Assembly: GCF_001640025.1 (NCBI RefSeq)
Contig: NC_031672.1
Span: forward strand, 4,092,001-4,156,000
Origin: Sugiyamaella lignohabitans
Taxonomy: Eukaryota; Ascomycota; Dipodascomycetes; Dipodascales; Trichomonascaceae
Direction of reading: 5' to 3'
DNA: 64,000 nt
Under the pieces are notes generated by a model. That model searched no databases, was not told the origin of the DNA, and worked only from the letters and a program-made list of their open reading frames with translations. Below, piece by piece: positions 11,101 to 21,189 of this stretch. Positions within the stretch are counted from its first letter, which is position 1; the number at the start of each line of letters is the position of its first letter. The position numbers and the translations under genes were made by a program.

Positions 11101-13101
11101 GTTCAAATACCTGCTGGTCATGTTGTGTTCAACCAAGGGGAAGATGCAGATGCTCTTTATTTCGTTCTGAATGGCAGATTGCGGTCACTAGCAGATGGCA
11201 CCCCTGAACACCAGAGTAACAATAGTAGCAGCAATAGTAACGTTGTCGAAGAATTTGGTCAAGGAAGTAGCGTGGGAGAGCTAGAGGTACTGACATCTTC
11301 CAAGTATTTGAATACGTTGCATGCAATTCGTGACTCTGAATTGGCTAGGTTTCCGAGGTCATTGTTCGAAAGTTTGTCATCCCAACATCCGTCTCTAACA
11401 TTTGAGATCACGCGTTTGCTAGCGTCTCGAATTAGCCGTAAATTGGGCAAAGAGACCACTATCGAAGATTTGTCTAAGTCGACGTTTAGAACAATTGCTG
11501 TATTACCTATCACTAATGGCCTTCCAGTAACAGAATTTTCAGAGAAGTTGCTTGCTGCATTCATTGACACTAACCGAGGGGCTGTATTGTTAAACAATGC
11601 AACCATGTTGACATACCTTGGTAGGAATGCGTTCAACAAAATGGGTCTTCTTAAACTATCGGGATATCTGTCAGAACTTGAGGAGAAGTATCAGACAGTC
11701 ATCTATGTTGCTGATGCCAGCGTAAAATCGCCTTGGACGCAAAAATGTATCACACAAGCAGACTGTATACTGCTTTTGGCGGACGCAATGCAGGAACCTG
11801 ACATAGGTGAATATGAGCATTTGCTTGTGAAGATGAAGGCCATGGCCCGAACAGATCTTATTTTGTTACACCCCGAAAGATATGTGGCACCTGGATCCAC
11901 TGCGTTATGGCTTAAAAATAGAATATGGGTCCATTCTCACCATCATGTTCAGATGGTAGTTCCGCACCAAGACCGTCATCATGCTCATCGACCAGGAGGA
12001 TACGGCCAAAATATTATTAGGGCTCGTGGAACCTTCAAAAAGTTCCGTGACAAAGTTCAGTCAATTCAAGCAGAAATCATCACAAAATATCGTTCCAATC
12101 GCATGCCTATTTACTCCAGTTCACTCGTTCATAAAAATGATTTTAACAGACTCGCACGGGTATTGTCTGGTAGAGGTGTGGGATTAGTTTTAGGCGGAGG
12201 GGGTGCTAGAGGTCTTTCACACATCGGCGTTATCCGTGCCTTAGAGGAAAATGGTATCCCAATTGATTTCATTGGTGGCACTTCTATAGGGTCATTTATT
12301 GGTGGACTTTATGCAAGAGAATATGACCTGGTACCAATATTTGGTAGGGCCAAAAAATTTGCAAGTAGGGTTTCCAGCTTGTGGCGTATGGCTTGGGACT
12401 TGACATATCCTGCGACATCATATACAACTGGTCACGAGTTCAATCGTGGTATTTGGAAGACGTTTGGAGACAGCCGAATTGAAGATTTCTGGCTGAAGTT
12501 TTATACCAACACCACGAACATCACACACTCTAGAATGGAGATTCATACTAGCGGCTACGCATGGAGATATATTCGAGCTTCTATGTCGCTTGCTGGCCTT
12601 TTACCTCCTTTGACAGATAAAGGATCCATGCTGCTAGATGGAGGATACGTTGATAATCTGCCTGTGTCGGAAATGCGTCTACTAGGAGCGAATGTCATTT
12701 TCGCTGTAGACGTGGGTAGTATCGATGACACTACGCCTATGGAATACGGTGACACACTTTCTGGTCTGTGGGTTGTTTTTAATCGTTGGAATATATTTTC
12801 GCGTCACCCCAATGTTCCAAATCTGGCCGAAATCCAGCAGCGCTTGGCTTATGTTTCGTCTGTCGGTGCATTGGAAAAGGCCAAGGCTACTCCTGGAGTG
12901 TTCTACATGCGACCACCTATAGACAACTACGCTACACTTGATTTCGGAAAGTTTGATGAGATCTGGTCAATCGGTTCGCAATACGGACACGAAACAATTG
13001 ACAGGTGGAAACGAGAGGGGAAGTTATCACAGGTTCCAGGTGTGGCCCTTAGTAATGGTGAGAATCCGCGTCGCAACGTATCTCGCCGTAATTCTATTTA
13101 G
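8199..13101 (+). CDS. NTE1: Neuropathy target esterase-type lysophospholipase
   Basis: Hydrolyses phosphatidylcholine/lysophosphatidylcholine to glycerophosphocholine at the ER membrane. Two exons, 8199-8446 and 8676-13101, give 1557 aa. The 229-nt intron has a GTAAGT donor and a CTAAC branch point 9 nt before its AG. The ATG at 8199 is preferred over an upstream TTG. Exon 1 encodes hydrophobic segments and the second membrane segment spans the junction (FSTLLVVIGVI). Three cyclic-nucleotide-binding-like domains lie at about 150-190, 770-850 and 890-980. A His/Gln tract is at about 430-455. The C-terminal patatin domain has the GGGGARG oxyanion loop, nucleophile S1286 in GTSIG, and D1404 in DGGYVDNLP. 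All catalytic residues are present and length is normal for fungal NTE1. Confidence 0.96.
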
Positions 13102-13183
13102 TATATGAAGAACTCTAGACTCAGCGATGTCAGTCTACATATTATGTATTAATAAAAATTTACATTACATTCGTTAAATAAGC

Positions 13184-13777
13184 TTACTCCCTTGTAGGCG
13201 GACTGATTAGGATTACGCTGTCGCCACGAACGAACAGCATTTCGCTTCTTTTCTTGATGGTCTACAACGTTAGTATAATAGTTGTGAAATATGAAGGCAC
13301 CACGAGGTTCATCCAGACCACGTTTTCAACTAGGCAGAATACCACCAAACTAGTTAATTGACGTAATATTTGGGTATACGGATTGGATCGACTCCCTATA
13401 TAACCCTTGGGGTCACAATAATGGGAAAACCAAGTGCAATTCTGGCAAATTCGGGTTGAAGCAGAATTCCAAGGTGGGCATAAGACTTATTGCTTTTGTG
13501 ACTTACTTTAGGCTCTTGACTATCGTCTTCAATGACAAAAATGGTCTCTTCAACATCTCCTAGCACCATGTTACAGTGCGAATCATAAGCCTTGAATGTT
13601 AGAATATTAATATACGATTGGTTGCAAGTCCGTATTCCTGAATCGGTCACTTACATGTAGTCTACCTCGTAGTTCACGAGCTCCTCTCAATTTAACGTAA
13701 ACACGCTCATCTAAAGAAAGACGAATTAAATCAAGAGGTTCGGGTGCCGACGTCAATTCTCTTCCCACGTCAGCCAT
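13184..13777 (-). CDS. LSM3: U6 snRNA-associated Sm-like protein Lsm3
   Basis: A subunit of the Lsm2-8 (nuclear U6 snRNP) and Lsm1-7 (cytoplasmic mRNA decay) heptameric rings. Three exons on the minus strand: 13655-13777, 13507-13590 and 13184-13261, giving 94 aa. The protein starts MADVGREL and contains the Sm1 region ([18 protein letters not shown], then [15 protein letters not shown]) and the Sm2 region ([17 protein letters not shown]). Intron 1 is 64 nt with CTAAC just before the acceptor; intron 2 is 245 nt with ACTAAC. The match to Lsm3 is specific in LGDVEET and [12 protein letters not shown]. Retention of intron 2 would add 36 codons after residue 69 and drop Sm2. Shares a divergent promoter with MRPL4. 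Confidence 0.95.
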
Positions 13778-14174
13778 TGTGCTGATATTCTATATTTTGA
13801 TTCAATACAGGTCGATATTGAGTATCGGCTGGTGCATGTTCGCGAACCTTTTGCAGAAGCAGCCGTACACGATGCCAAAATCAAACGGACTTGGTAGACG
13901 TACCAATACAGTTTCTATGCTAAAATTAAAAATCTGTCACCTATAAATTTTGGTAAAACTGAAGATTTTGACTAGTTTTCAAGAAATAACTACGTTATTG
14001 TGACTCAAATGCTCCAATTGCAATTTTAACCATCTATATAAAGATGCTGCGCCGCACGCCGCAGCTAACTGTCGGCATTGAAAAATTCATGCTAGGTTAT
14101 TAGGCAGATCTTTTGATATCTATTTCGAACCACTAGCACATTCGTCCCTTTCGTGTTCTATAGGCGCTGTGATC
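13778..14174. promoter_or_regulatory. Divergent promoter region LSM3/MRPL4
   Basis: About 400 bp without a gene. A GC-rich inverted repeat, GCTGCG (14046-14051) and CGCAGC (14060-14065), stands out in AT-rich surroundings about 110 bp before the MRPL4 ATG and could be a dimer-type binding site. This is inferred only. Confidence 0.4.
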
Positions 14175-15185
14175 ATGAAGGGTCTGAATCAGATTACTCG
14201 TGCGAAGAGCACAAGGCTATTTCACAGCAGCTCGGCTAGCTTGGCTAGAAAGACAGTTCAGCCAACAAAAAAATTTAGTGCGAATAAAACATCCAAGTCA
14301 TTAATCCCACCAACTATGAATCCTCCTCAGAAGGAATTAAAACTAAGACCACCCATTCCCCCCTCAGTATCGAATATTAAAACTAAAGACGATCATCCTC
14401 TATGGCAATTTTTCCACGACAAAAAGTATATGCGAACCGCAGATGAACTGAAAGATGTTGGTGAGCCATGGTCAGTTCCTCAACTTCGTCGAAAATCATT
14501 CGAGGAACTGCACACACTTTGGTATGTGTGTCTCAAAGAGAGAAATAGACTTCTACGAGAGAGTCGTATCTATCAAACTTGGAATGACCAAGATCTCCCC
14601 GACGACCCGTTCGTGACTGTTTCCGAGACTATAAAGACCACAATGTGGAGAGTACGTCATGTTCTTAGTGAACGAAGTCATGCTTGGGCTAATGGTATTA
14701 AGGAGGTTGAAAATAATTACACCGAGATTATCAATGAATTTGAGGAAGACTATTTAACTGCTGATGCAGCTGCCGATAGGGAAATGGAAGCTAGATTGGA
14801 AAGATTTCAGTTTGCCCTCTTTGGAATCAATCCTATGTTGGAGGACAATGTGCCAGACCGTAATATCATCAAGGGACTGAAGGAGGTGGCAAGACTGAAG
14901 CTTACACGATTTGGTGCCTCTGAATATGAACAAGGTACTGAACCTATTAATAATATCCGTGACATCAATGAAGCATTTATTGTCTTCACTGCTGAACACA
15001 CTCCTGAGGGTGTGGAAGATGCCATCAAAACCATTCAGGAGTATAGAGAACAAGGCACTGATCCAATTAGTGAATCTGACGAATTGACTGCATTAGCTAA
15101 ACTCATGTTCAACTTCGAACAAGAGAAGATTAGCGTTGGCTCCACCAGTACTAAAGCTGAGGCCGAGCCAACCACCACTGTATAA
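14175..15185 (+). CDS. MRPL4: Mitochondrial ribosomal protein uL29m (Mrpl4)
   Basis: A protein of the mitochondrial large ribosomal subunit near the polypeptide exit tunnel. It is 336 aa from the ATG at 14175 (an in-frame GTG lies two codons upstream). The N-terminus is basic with RLFHSSS, typical of a presequence. The family core begins at about residue 95 (DHPLWQFFHDKKYM, then GEPWSVPQLRRKSFEELHTL), followed by WYVCLKERNRL. The acidic C-terminal extension (about 200-336) is usual for fungal Mrpl4. No intron. Convergent with IMP2, 86 bp away. Confidence 0.93.
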   Translation: MKGLNQITRAKSTRLFHSSSASLARKTVQPTKKFSANKTSKSLIPPTMNPPQKELKLRPPIPPSVSNIKTKDDHPLWQFFHDKKYMRTADELKDVGEPWSVPQLRRKSFEELHTLWYVCLKERNRLLRESRIYQTWNDQDLPDDPFVTVSETIKTTMWRVRHVLSERSHAWANGIKEVENNYTEIINEFEEDYLTADAAADREMEARLERFQFALFGINPMLEDNVPDRNIIKGLKEVARLKLTRFGASEYEQGTEPINNIRDINEAFIVFTAEHTPEGVEDAIKTIQEYREQGTDPISESDELTALAKLMFNFEQEKISVGSTSTKAEAEPTTTV

Positions 15186-15271
15186 AAGGTAGATTTGCTA
15201 CCATTTACTTCATATTTGTATATAGCAAAAATAAAATTACAAAGTCATAACATCGTAATACATAATAACCT

Positions 15272-15805
15272 CTAGACAGCCGAATCTGGTTTGGATGCTC
15301 TAATAATGGCAATTCTTGCTTCTCTTCCACCATCAGGTATAGGACCAAACCTTGACGGTGGAAAGAGAATTCTGGTCGCACGTCCTATCACAAGTCCAAC
15401 TGAGACAGGCCCAAAATTATTACTATCTATGGAATGAATATTGTCACCTTCAACCCACAGATGGTTCGTTGGGACATGGCAGGTCGGTCTGGGATATGGT
15501 CCGTCTCCACGTCTTAACACTTTGTCTCCACCTACTCCAAGAATTCGTTTAACAAGTATTTTATCCGGCTGTTCAGGCGATCTGAGTACAACAACATCAC
15601 CAACTTTGAGAGCGCCAGGCTCCTTCTGGCGAAACTTCCAGAGAAAAACTAAGTCTCTCCAATGCAGTGAAGAATCTGGGTTTAGTGAAGGTTTCATAGA
15701 CCCACCTTCAACCCAGGTAAAGTATGCCACCGATTGGTTTATTGTAGCTACTACAGGCACCCATGACAACATCGCCAGGGAAACCCGAAACCCATGGCGA
15801 ATCAT
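15272..15805 (-). CDS. IMP2: Mitochondrial inner membrane protease subunit 2
   Basis: An S26 (signal-peptidase-like) catalytic subunit of the inner membrane peptidase that removes intermembrane-space sorting signals, for example from cytochrome c1. It is 177 aa from the ATG at 15805; an in-frame GTG two codons earlier was not used. An N-terminal hydrophobic segment (about 8-30) precedes the catalytic serine S36 in EGGSMKPSLNP. The lysine base is K86 in DKILVKRI. The GDN motif (VEGDNIHSIDSN, about 127-140) is present, and NHLWVEGDN is the Imp2-like form. The Ser/Lys dyad is intact and length is normal. Confidence 0.95.
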   Translation of the reverse strand: MIRHGFRVSLAMLSWVPVVATINQSVAYFTWVEGGSMKPSLNPDSSLHWRDLVFLWKFRQKEPGALKVGDVVVLRSPEQPDKILVKRILGVGGDKVLRRGDGPYPRPTCHVPTNHLWVEGDNIHSIDSNNFGPVSVGLVIGRATRILFPPSRFGPIPDGGREARIAIIRASKPDSAV

Positions 15806-16322
15806 CGACACCAGAATTTGAAGGATTGTTCAGTATACCTTTCAGTTGACAGAAATGCGGCTGGATCTCGTTGATACTAGTCATATGATAAATGGGCTAG
15901 ACAGCGAAAATCCCAAAATCTATCGACCAATTAGCCAGATTCACTGGGGTATTCTTTTAACAAAATGAGAAGTAGGTTAAGTTTCTCAAAGTATTAATCA
16001 GCCTAGCTAGCAGCCTGTTATTTTATAAAATTTATAGATCTGATGAGATGGTGCCATTCCATGTGAAGTTCATGAATCAGCCGTGTATCTACCCCTGAGC
16101 CTCTCTGCCTAGGGGATTTCATTCCGATTTAAAAAATTCAATTTTTTCACTAGCTCCAAAGAAAAACGCCCCAGCTTCGAAGTATCTGCTAAGAGGAATG
16201 AGTGTACTAGGTCAGAAGTGCTGGGTCGGACATCCAGTCGCAGTTGCAGGACCGTGGAGAAATTGACATGGCTAAGACGACTAAAGCTAAAGCAGAAAAC
16301 GAAAGTAAAAAAGAATTTATTT
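15806..16322. other. Intergenic region between IMP2 promoter and DYN2 3' end
   Basis: About 517 bp with no supported gene. It holds the IMP2 upstream region and DYN2 downstream sequence. Short runs of A/T only. Confidence 0.5.
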
Positions 16323-16811
16323 TTAAGAGGTTTTGTATGCCAATACAGCTAGCTGTCCAACATAGAAATAAATAAAATGCTTACTCTCATGAGTCACATA
16401 GGAGCCAAAATTGCGACCCACAATGCAGTGCCAGCTGACACCAAACTTAACATCAAGTTCTTTCTTTATGGCAGCGGCAATGTCTTTCTCGACAGTATAT
16501 CGTGACATTGCATTGATAGTAAGATCAACAACCGCTGATTGCATTTCTTCGCTCTATTTGTCTTGTTAGTTTATATTAAGTCAGGCTCTGGTAATCGCAA
16601 TAAAACCTACCATATCAACTGCCTTGATAACGGCTATAAATTGTTAGTAAAATATTAGAACAAAAATAAAGTAATAACAAGAAGAAGGCGTTTCTAATAC
16701 TACCGCCCTCATTTGTGACAAACGCCGAGATGACAGACATGGTCTGAATGACACAGTCTCCACAGACTACTTACCCTTTTCTTCTGGCTTGGTACTAGCG
16801 ATATCGGCCAT
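16323..16811 (-). CDS. DYN2: Dynein light chain LC8
   Basis: A small dimeric hub protein of cytoplasmic dynein, also found at nuclear pores in yeast. Three exons on the minus strand: 16775-16811, 16611-16633 and 16323-16553, coding for 96 aa. It reads [25 protein letters not shown], then [20 protein letters not shown] and [14 protein letters not shown], a near-canonical LC8. Introns are 141 and 57 nt, both with ACTAAC branch points; the middle exon is only 23 nt. The first two exons are too short to be seen as ORFs and were found by splice signals and LC8 homology. Confidence 0.95.
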
Positions 16812-17164
16812 TATTGCTGTTGTTGCTAAATTGACGCTATGCGCTCCTTATATTCTAAATTTATCTCGCGGACAAATTGACCTACTCTTCTCAAGTATCA
16901 GTTCGGCTGCTGATTCGGTTGAACTCTGTCTGGTTTGTCAACAGATCTACTGGCCCAGTCAAGAACCTTTACAAACATATCCTAGACTACACCCTAACCT
17001 TCAGGAATAATAAATCCCCCTGAGATTCCCAAGCTAGGCGAAAAATTAGGGACCACATTTTTAGGATATATAATGATCAATTCATTATTCAAATTAAGGT
17101 ATACTATTAAACTAGTAGAGAGACCTGAAAAGTGTATAAATAATAGCTACAAATATGCAATAAA
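16812..17164. other. Intergenic region, DYN2 promoter and RRP42 3' flank
   Basis: About 350 bp upstream of DYN2 and downstream of RRP42. A 73-codon ORF here (plus strand) overlaps DYN2 exon 1 and has no recognisable features; I treat it as chance. Confidence 0.5.
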
Positions 17165-18049
17165 TTAGAAATCAGAACTAGAGGCATCCTCATCCTGCAC
17201 GTAGACTGCAGTCAGAGAGTCTGAGATTTCCTGGCCACATTGTTCCACAATGGAATATGCTTTTGACAACACAGTGGAAGAAATTCCCTGAGGATCTGTT
17301 GACCCGATATCCAAAGTACGGAGAGGTGCAGAGATAGAACCATTTGACCAACTAATAAAGAGTCCTGTAGAAGCCACCTGCTCCTCAGCATTTGTAGGGT
17401 CAATAAAAATATTTTCTCCTACTACTGCCATAAGCAGAATCAAGGGTGGTGTCCAATGCGAATCAGATTTTTTGCTTGAATCTGACTGTGTAACGGGTAT
17501 ATCACATAAAGGACGTGCTTGGTCCCAGTCATCATGAAATACGGGCACTTCTTCAGCCTTTGAGTCATCTGTTGAGGATGTAAGCAATGGGAGCTTTGTT
17601 GATAATAGTGCTAAGTAAATTGTTAAAGATACCAGGCCCAATGGATGAGACTGATTTGATAGCACTAGCACGTCAATAAAAAGTTTGAAAGAAAATCGGG
17701 ACGTCAACTTTAAGCGTTGTCGCAATGACTGTGATGAGTTTAAAGTCGATTGAAAAATAGAAGACAGTGTTGATGCAAGAGAATTGTTTTCTTTTAAACC
17801 GGATATTTCAACATCCACGTTAATCAGTTCAGATGTGGATGAGGTGGGCACAACCTTAGCCTTCACTCCTACAATGCACTCGCCACCATCAGAGGCTCTA
17901 ATTCTGGCTGATCCATTTGCCGTGGGTAATATGTTAGATATCGCCTCAATGGGCCTGAGTTGTGTTTCGAGTCGAGCGTCTGGTCGTATTGGAGGAGACG
18001 CCTTCAGCGATTCTTTTAAGTAAGACAGCTCCGCAGGAGAGTACTTCAT
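17165..18049 (-). CDS. RRP42: Exosome RNase PH-like ring subunit Rrp42
   Basis: A non-catalytic RNase PH-fold subunit of the six-member exosome ring in nucleus and cytoplasm, for 3'-5' RNA processing. It is 294 aa, starting at the ATG at 18049; a TTG four codons upstream was rejected. Diagnostic blocks: SIRPDARL-like start (PIRPDARLETQLRPIE, about 21-36), SARIRASDGGECIVGVKAKV, FKLFIDVLVLSNQSHP, ILLMAVVGENIFIDPT and FISWSNGSISAPLRT. These match Rrp42 better than Rrp43 or Rrp45. The low-complexity acidic insert (about 155-195) and acidic tail are lineage-specific. Confidence 0.93.
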   Translation of the reverse strand: MKYSPAELSYLKESLKASPPIRPDARLETQLRPIEAISNILPTANGSARIRASDGGECIVGVKAKVVPTSSTSELINVDVEISGLKENNSLASTLSSIFQSTLNSSQSLRQRLKLTSRFSFKLFIDVLVLSNQSHPLGLVSLTIYLALLSTKLPLLTSSTDDSKAEEVPVFHDDWDQARPLCDIPVTQSDSSKKSDSHWTPPLILLMAVVGENIFIDPTNAEEQVASTGLFISWSNGSISAPLRTLDIGSTDPQGISSTVLSKAYSIVEQCGQEISDSLTAVYVQDEDASSSDF

Positions 18050-18417
18050 TTCTGGACGCAATAAACGGTATTCGGCCTAATAATTATAAAATGAAGTAGT
18101 CTTAATGTTAGAATAATTTCACAAAATTAGAATTAGCAAACTTTTAATTTGAAATTCTCGAGATCAACGTATCGTTCACAATGGTCTTGGATATGCGATC
18201 ACGAATGTAAATAAATTTCAGTGTCTGCGGCGGGACTATGCGCACGGCGTAGCGTTGATCAAGATCTGATCAGTTGCAATATGAACATCCAACATGATTC
18301 TTTAACACATCCAAAGAAAAACAGAAGAGATATTTCTCATATCAATATGAAGATCAAATAGCGTTAGTTGGCTTGCGAAAACTGAAGAGATTACAGGAGT
18401 GCTAAAAGGAAGTAGCG
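18050..18417. promoter_or_regulatory. Divergent promoter region RRP42/centrin-like gene
   Basis: 368 bp with no gene. A GC-rich stretch at about 18222-18255 lies in AT-rich surroundings. No known motif is assigned. Confidence 0.4.
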
Positions 18418-19179
18418 ATGAGTTACCTGGACCAAATAACCGATGTGTTTGCTGAATTTATTGTAGTCAGTGACGATGTGCAAGATCAGACAGTAATGAG
18501 GATAGAGGACCTAGGAAAGGCACTAGAGTTACTCGGTTTACCCAATGATGAGAAGAGCGTTATAACATACGCTTTGAAATTAGATGCACGGAATACAGGA
18601 TTCGTAGAATTCGAGCGCTTTGTAGAGGTTATTACTGAAGCATTAGATACTGAGGTGCAACGGGCACCTTCATTGCAAAGAGACTTAGATGAACGACTTA
18701 ATGCTAAGGAAGGGACAAGTGCAGTGAGCCAGTCGCTTGATGCTTCGACTGCGACAAAGAGTAGCCAATCTGATTCAGATGAAGGTGCTGGTTTCGTTGT
18801 TGACGACGACGACAGTGAAGGATATGTCCCGAGCGATCAGGATGCTGCAGCGCCTGACTCAGATTCGGAAGGAGGTGGCTTTTTCCAAGAAGACGATTCA
18901 GAATTCATTCCAGAAGAATCTCTCCCCAATGTTCCAGTTGTGGAACGTGAGGGCGAAGGGGCGGATGCTCGACTCAAATCTGTTAAGGAAGCGTTCCTAT
19001 TGTTCACCAATGGTGAAGACCGACCGATCACTCTGTCAGACTTACGACGAATTGCACATGACGTTAAAGACAATGCCAGCGATGAACAGCTCCAGGATAT
19101 GCTTGCCCTGTCAAGCAATAAAAACTTTGTAAACCTTAGCTCTTTTGATAGTATCATGAAACAAGCTAATGCAATGTAA
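18418..19179 (+). CDS. Centrin-like EF-hand protein with degenerate calcium loops
   Basis: A 253-aa protein with two halves of EF-hand type joined by a highly acidic, Asp/Ser-rich linker (about 110-180). N-terminal half: LGKALELLGLPNDEK, then the loop DARNTGFVEFER, which keeps Asp1, Gly6 and the position-8 hydrophobic but has Arg instead of Glu at position 12. C-terminal half: KEAFLLFTNGEDRPITLSDLRRIAHDV, then SDEQLQDML, a centrin-type ELQDMI-like pattern. It probably does not bind calcium well. The layout recalls Rad33, a divergent yeast partner of Rad4 that replaces centrin-2 in repair, but identity is not proven. Located between RRP42 (divergent) and ERV25 (convergent). Confidence 0.55.
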   Translation: MSYLDQITDVFAEFIVVSDDVQDQTVMRIEDLGKALELLGLPNDEKSVITYALKLDARNTGFVEFERFVEVITEALDTEVQRAPSLQRDLDERLNAKEGTSAVSQSLDASTATKSSQSDSDEGAGFVVDDDDSEGYVPSDQDAAAPDSDSEGGGFFQEDDSEFIPEESLPNVPVVEREGEGADARLKSVKEAFLLFTNGEDRPITLSDLRRIAHDVKDNASDEQLQDMLALSSNKNFVNLSSFDSIMKQANAM

Positions 19180-19252
19180 TTGAATAACAGCGGCCGAATC
19201 ATAGCCTTCTATTCCAACTTAAATTTTACTTGTGGAGGAAGCTTCATCTGAC

Positions 19253-19280
19253 GGTTTGGGGCAGAGCCCCGACCGCTGGA
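19253..19280. repeat. Degenerate copy of the GC-rich terminal repeat
   Basis: The stretch GGTTTGGGGCAGAGCCCC followed by GACCG matches the terminal module of the elements at 33.5-39.1 kb (GGTCTGGGGCGGAGCCCC, CAGCCG) with a few changes. It lies in the short convergent region between the centrin-like gene and ERV25. Only the terminal hairpin module is recognisable. Confidence 0.6.
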
Positions 19281-19347
19281 CTGCAGCACCAGCACCACAG
19301 CAAATGCAAATAACATTAGAAAAACAACGACCTGCATTCTATATAAA

Positions 19348-19998
19348 TTAGATAATATGCTTGGAGCGGAAGTAAGTGCGGAGATAGTAGATTTGCCATC
19401 CGCCAAGCGAGAGAAGAGCGAGAATGATGCCGATAGAGAAGAGCTTGACTCTGCGATTGGTCGACTCGTTGGTGTCTCTTAGACGAGTTTCTCTGATTTT
19501 CAGATATTCGAGTTCCTTGAGAATTTCGTCGGTTTGCTCTTCGATTCTTCTTAGCTCAACTTCAGTAGGCTTGAGCTTCTCAAGAGCCTGGACAGCGTTC
19601 CAGTCACGAGCATTGGCACCAATTTCAACATCAAGCTCAATGCTTCTCTTGATTGATCCTCCGTTACGGGTCAATGAATTTTCGAAACAGATATCAAAAG
19701 CAATATCAGAATGAGGAGTAAAAGCGAAACGAGTGCTACCAATAAGATCCTTCTTACGACCATATTCATTATTTTTATTGTCACGGATGTACACTGTAAG
19801 AGATTGACCATCACCAATGTATCCATCAGATTTGACATTTGCGACTACAAGAGTATCTCTGGTGACAAAATCACGAATACATCTTGGAAGGGCTCCCTTT
19901 GGCGTGGCTTCAACATCAAACTTGACTGCTAATGCCAATTGAGCAAGCGTGAAGAACGCTAATAATAGCGAACCGAGGCGAATATGAGCAAAAAACAT
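19348..19998 (-). CDS. ERV25: p24-delta COPII cargo receptor Erv25
   Basis: A p24-family type I membrane protein cycling between ER and Golgi in COPII/COPI vesicles. 216 aa from the ATG at 19998: signal peptide (about 1-24), lumenal GOLD domain with Cys pair C39 and about C104 (RCIRDFV, FDICFENS), coiled-coil (KLKPTEVELRRIEEQTDEI), the strongly conserved RETRLRDTNESTNRRV, a transmembrane segment (about 186-204) and the cytosolic tail YFRSKHII. The tail ends with aromatic and hydrophobic sorting residues like yeast Erv25, which also ends KHII. Convergent with the centrin-like gene. Confidence 0.96.
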   Translation of the reverse strand: MFFAHIRLGSLLLAFFTLAQLALAVKFDVEATPKGALPRCIRDFVTRDTLVVANVKSDGYIGDGQSLTVYIRDNKNNEYGRKKDLIGSTRFAFTPHSDIAFDICFENSLTRNGGSIKRSIELDVEIGANARDWNAVQALEKLKPTEVELRRIEEQTDEILKELEYLKIRETRLRDTNESTNRRVKLFSIGIILALLSLGGWQIYYLRTYFRSKHII

Positions 19999-21189
19999 GA
20001 TATATTACAAGATGTCGCTGACTGATTCCAACCTGACTGATCTTGTGTTAATTTTGTAACTTCCTCGTTCTTGGAAGTTGTTGGTATACAATTTTAATAG
20101 CAAACCCCGACCCTGCTGCTAACTTTTATTGACAGATGTTTTACTCGACAATACCACTTCGTGTACGCGTGTGTCAAACTTAACTCTCGGCGCCAAACTT
20201 GCACTCAATTTTGCCCTACTATATGCACTACGTGTTCACGTAGAGATCATCACCATCTCGCCGATCGTTTTTCACAGGGGGTACCTAGAGATCAGGGCTA
20301 GGACTGGCGCGGGGTGGAATATTCGATATTGCTTCCAACAGCTAAGGTTCTACCCAATTTCCCAGAAGTCTTTTATTTTGGAATTTTTGGTAGGATAATG
20401 AACGAACAGATCTGCTTTAGTTGTATAACATTGACAGCTTTTTCGAGCTAAAAGAACAACCGACTCCTGTTTCTGACTGCTGTGAGAAGGGTTGCAAGTA
20501 TGTGATTCAGGACATTATATTGCTATATCAAGGTGTAATAGAGAATTCAAGAATTTGATCAAATTTCATTGGGAGCCGACTAACTTTTGTCATGTGCTAT
20601 AGAATCAACCTATTAATATCTCTTGATTATATAGTTATATAAGTCAATTCGGGCCTGAGTACACCTCTTTGAAATTGATAGCAAACAGATAGGGGATATA
20701 ACGGATGATATGGAGAATACCGTCCCCAGATCAGTTGGCTTCGAACATCGAAAAATCCACTAAAAAAGAATGTATTCAGATATAAAGCTGACAGTTATAA
20801 GGAGAGCCTTTATAAGAAGCTTCAGGTTAATTACATCATTCTACTGCTTTTAGAACCAGGCGCTTAAGGGACTATCGCTCTTAAGCTAGTAGTTTGCCCT
20901 TACCTTTAAGAGATAGATCGCCCAATGCAGACTGAAAAAATTTTGGTCATTTACGATAAAGCAAAGCCAGCATTGTTTAACTTGGTTATATTTGTAAAGG
21001 TTTTTTTCTTCTAATATCAAATCAAAGCCTAGCAATTCATAACATTTGGGCTGTTTTTAATTCTTAAGGTTATTTTGCTTTTGATAATTCAACAGAGCTA
21101 ATATTTAAGAAGAGAATCAGACAGAAATAATTTATTTTTGCTCGCTGATATTACCCCTACCAAGAAGAATATAATAGAAGATATCGAAA
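19999..21189. other. Long divergent intergenic region ERV25/ARB1
   Basis: 1.2 kb with no supported coding sequence; the plus-strand ORF at 20129-20398 lacks recognisable features. It includes an RRPE-like element about 250 bp upstream of ARB1 and an AT-rich ARB1 leader. Confidence 0.5.
20933..20944 (+). promoter_or_regulatory. RRPE-like element upstream of ARB1
   Basis: TGAAAAAATTTT, close to the ribosomal RNA processing element TGAAAATTTTT, about 250 bp before the ARB1 ATG. RRPE marks ribosome-biogenesis promoters in many yeasts. In an AT-rich region chance matches are possible. Confidence 0.4.

Noticed and set aside
16789..17010. 73-codon ORF over the DYN2 promoter
   Set aside because: It overlaps DYN2 exon 1 in antisense and has no features.
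19209..19406. 65-codon ORF downstream of ERV25 as a membrane microprotein
   Set aside because: Its first part overlaps ERV25 coding sequence in another frame, and the tail is repeat-derived; too weak to call a gene.
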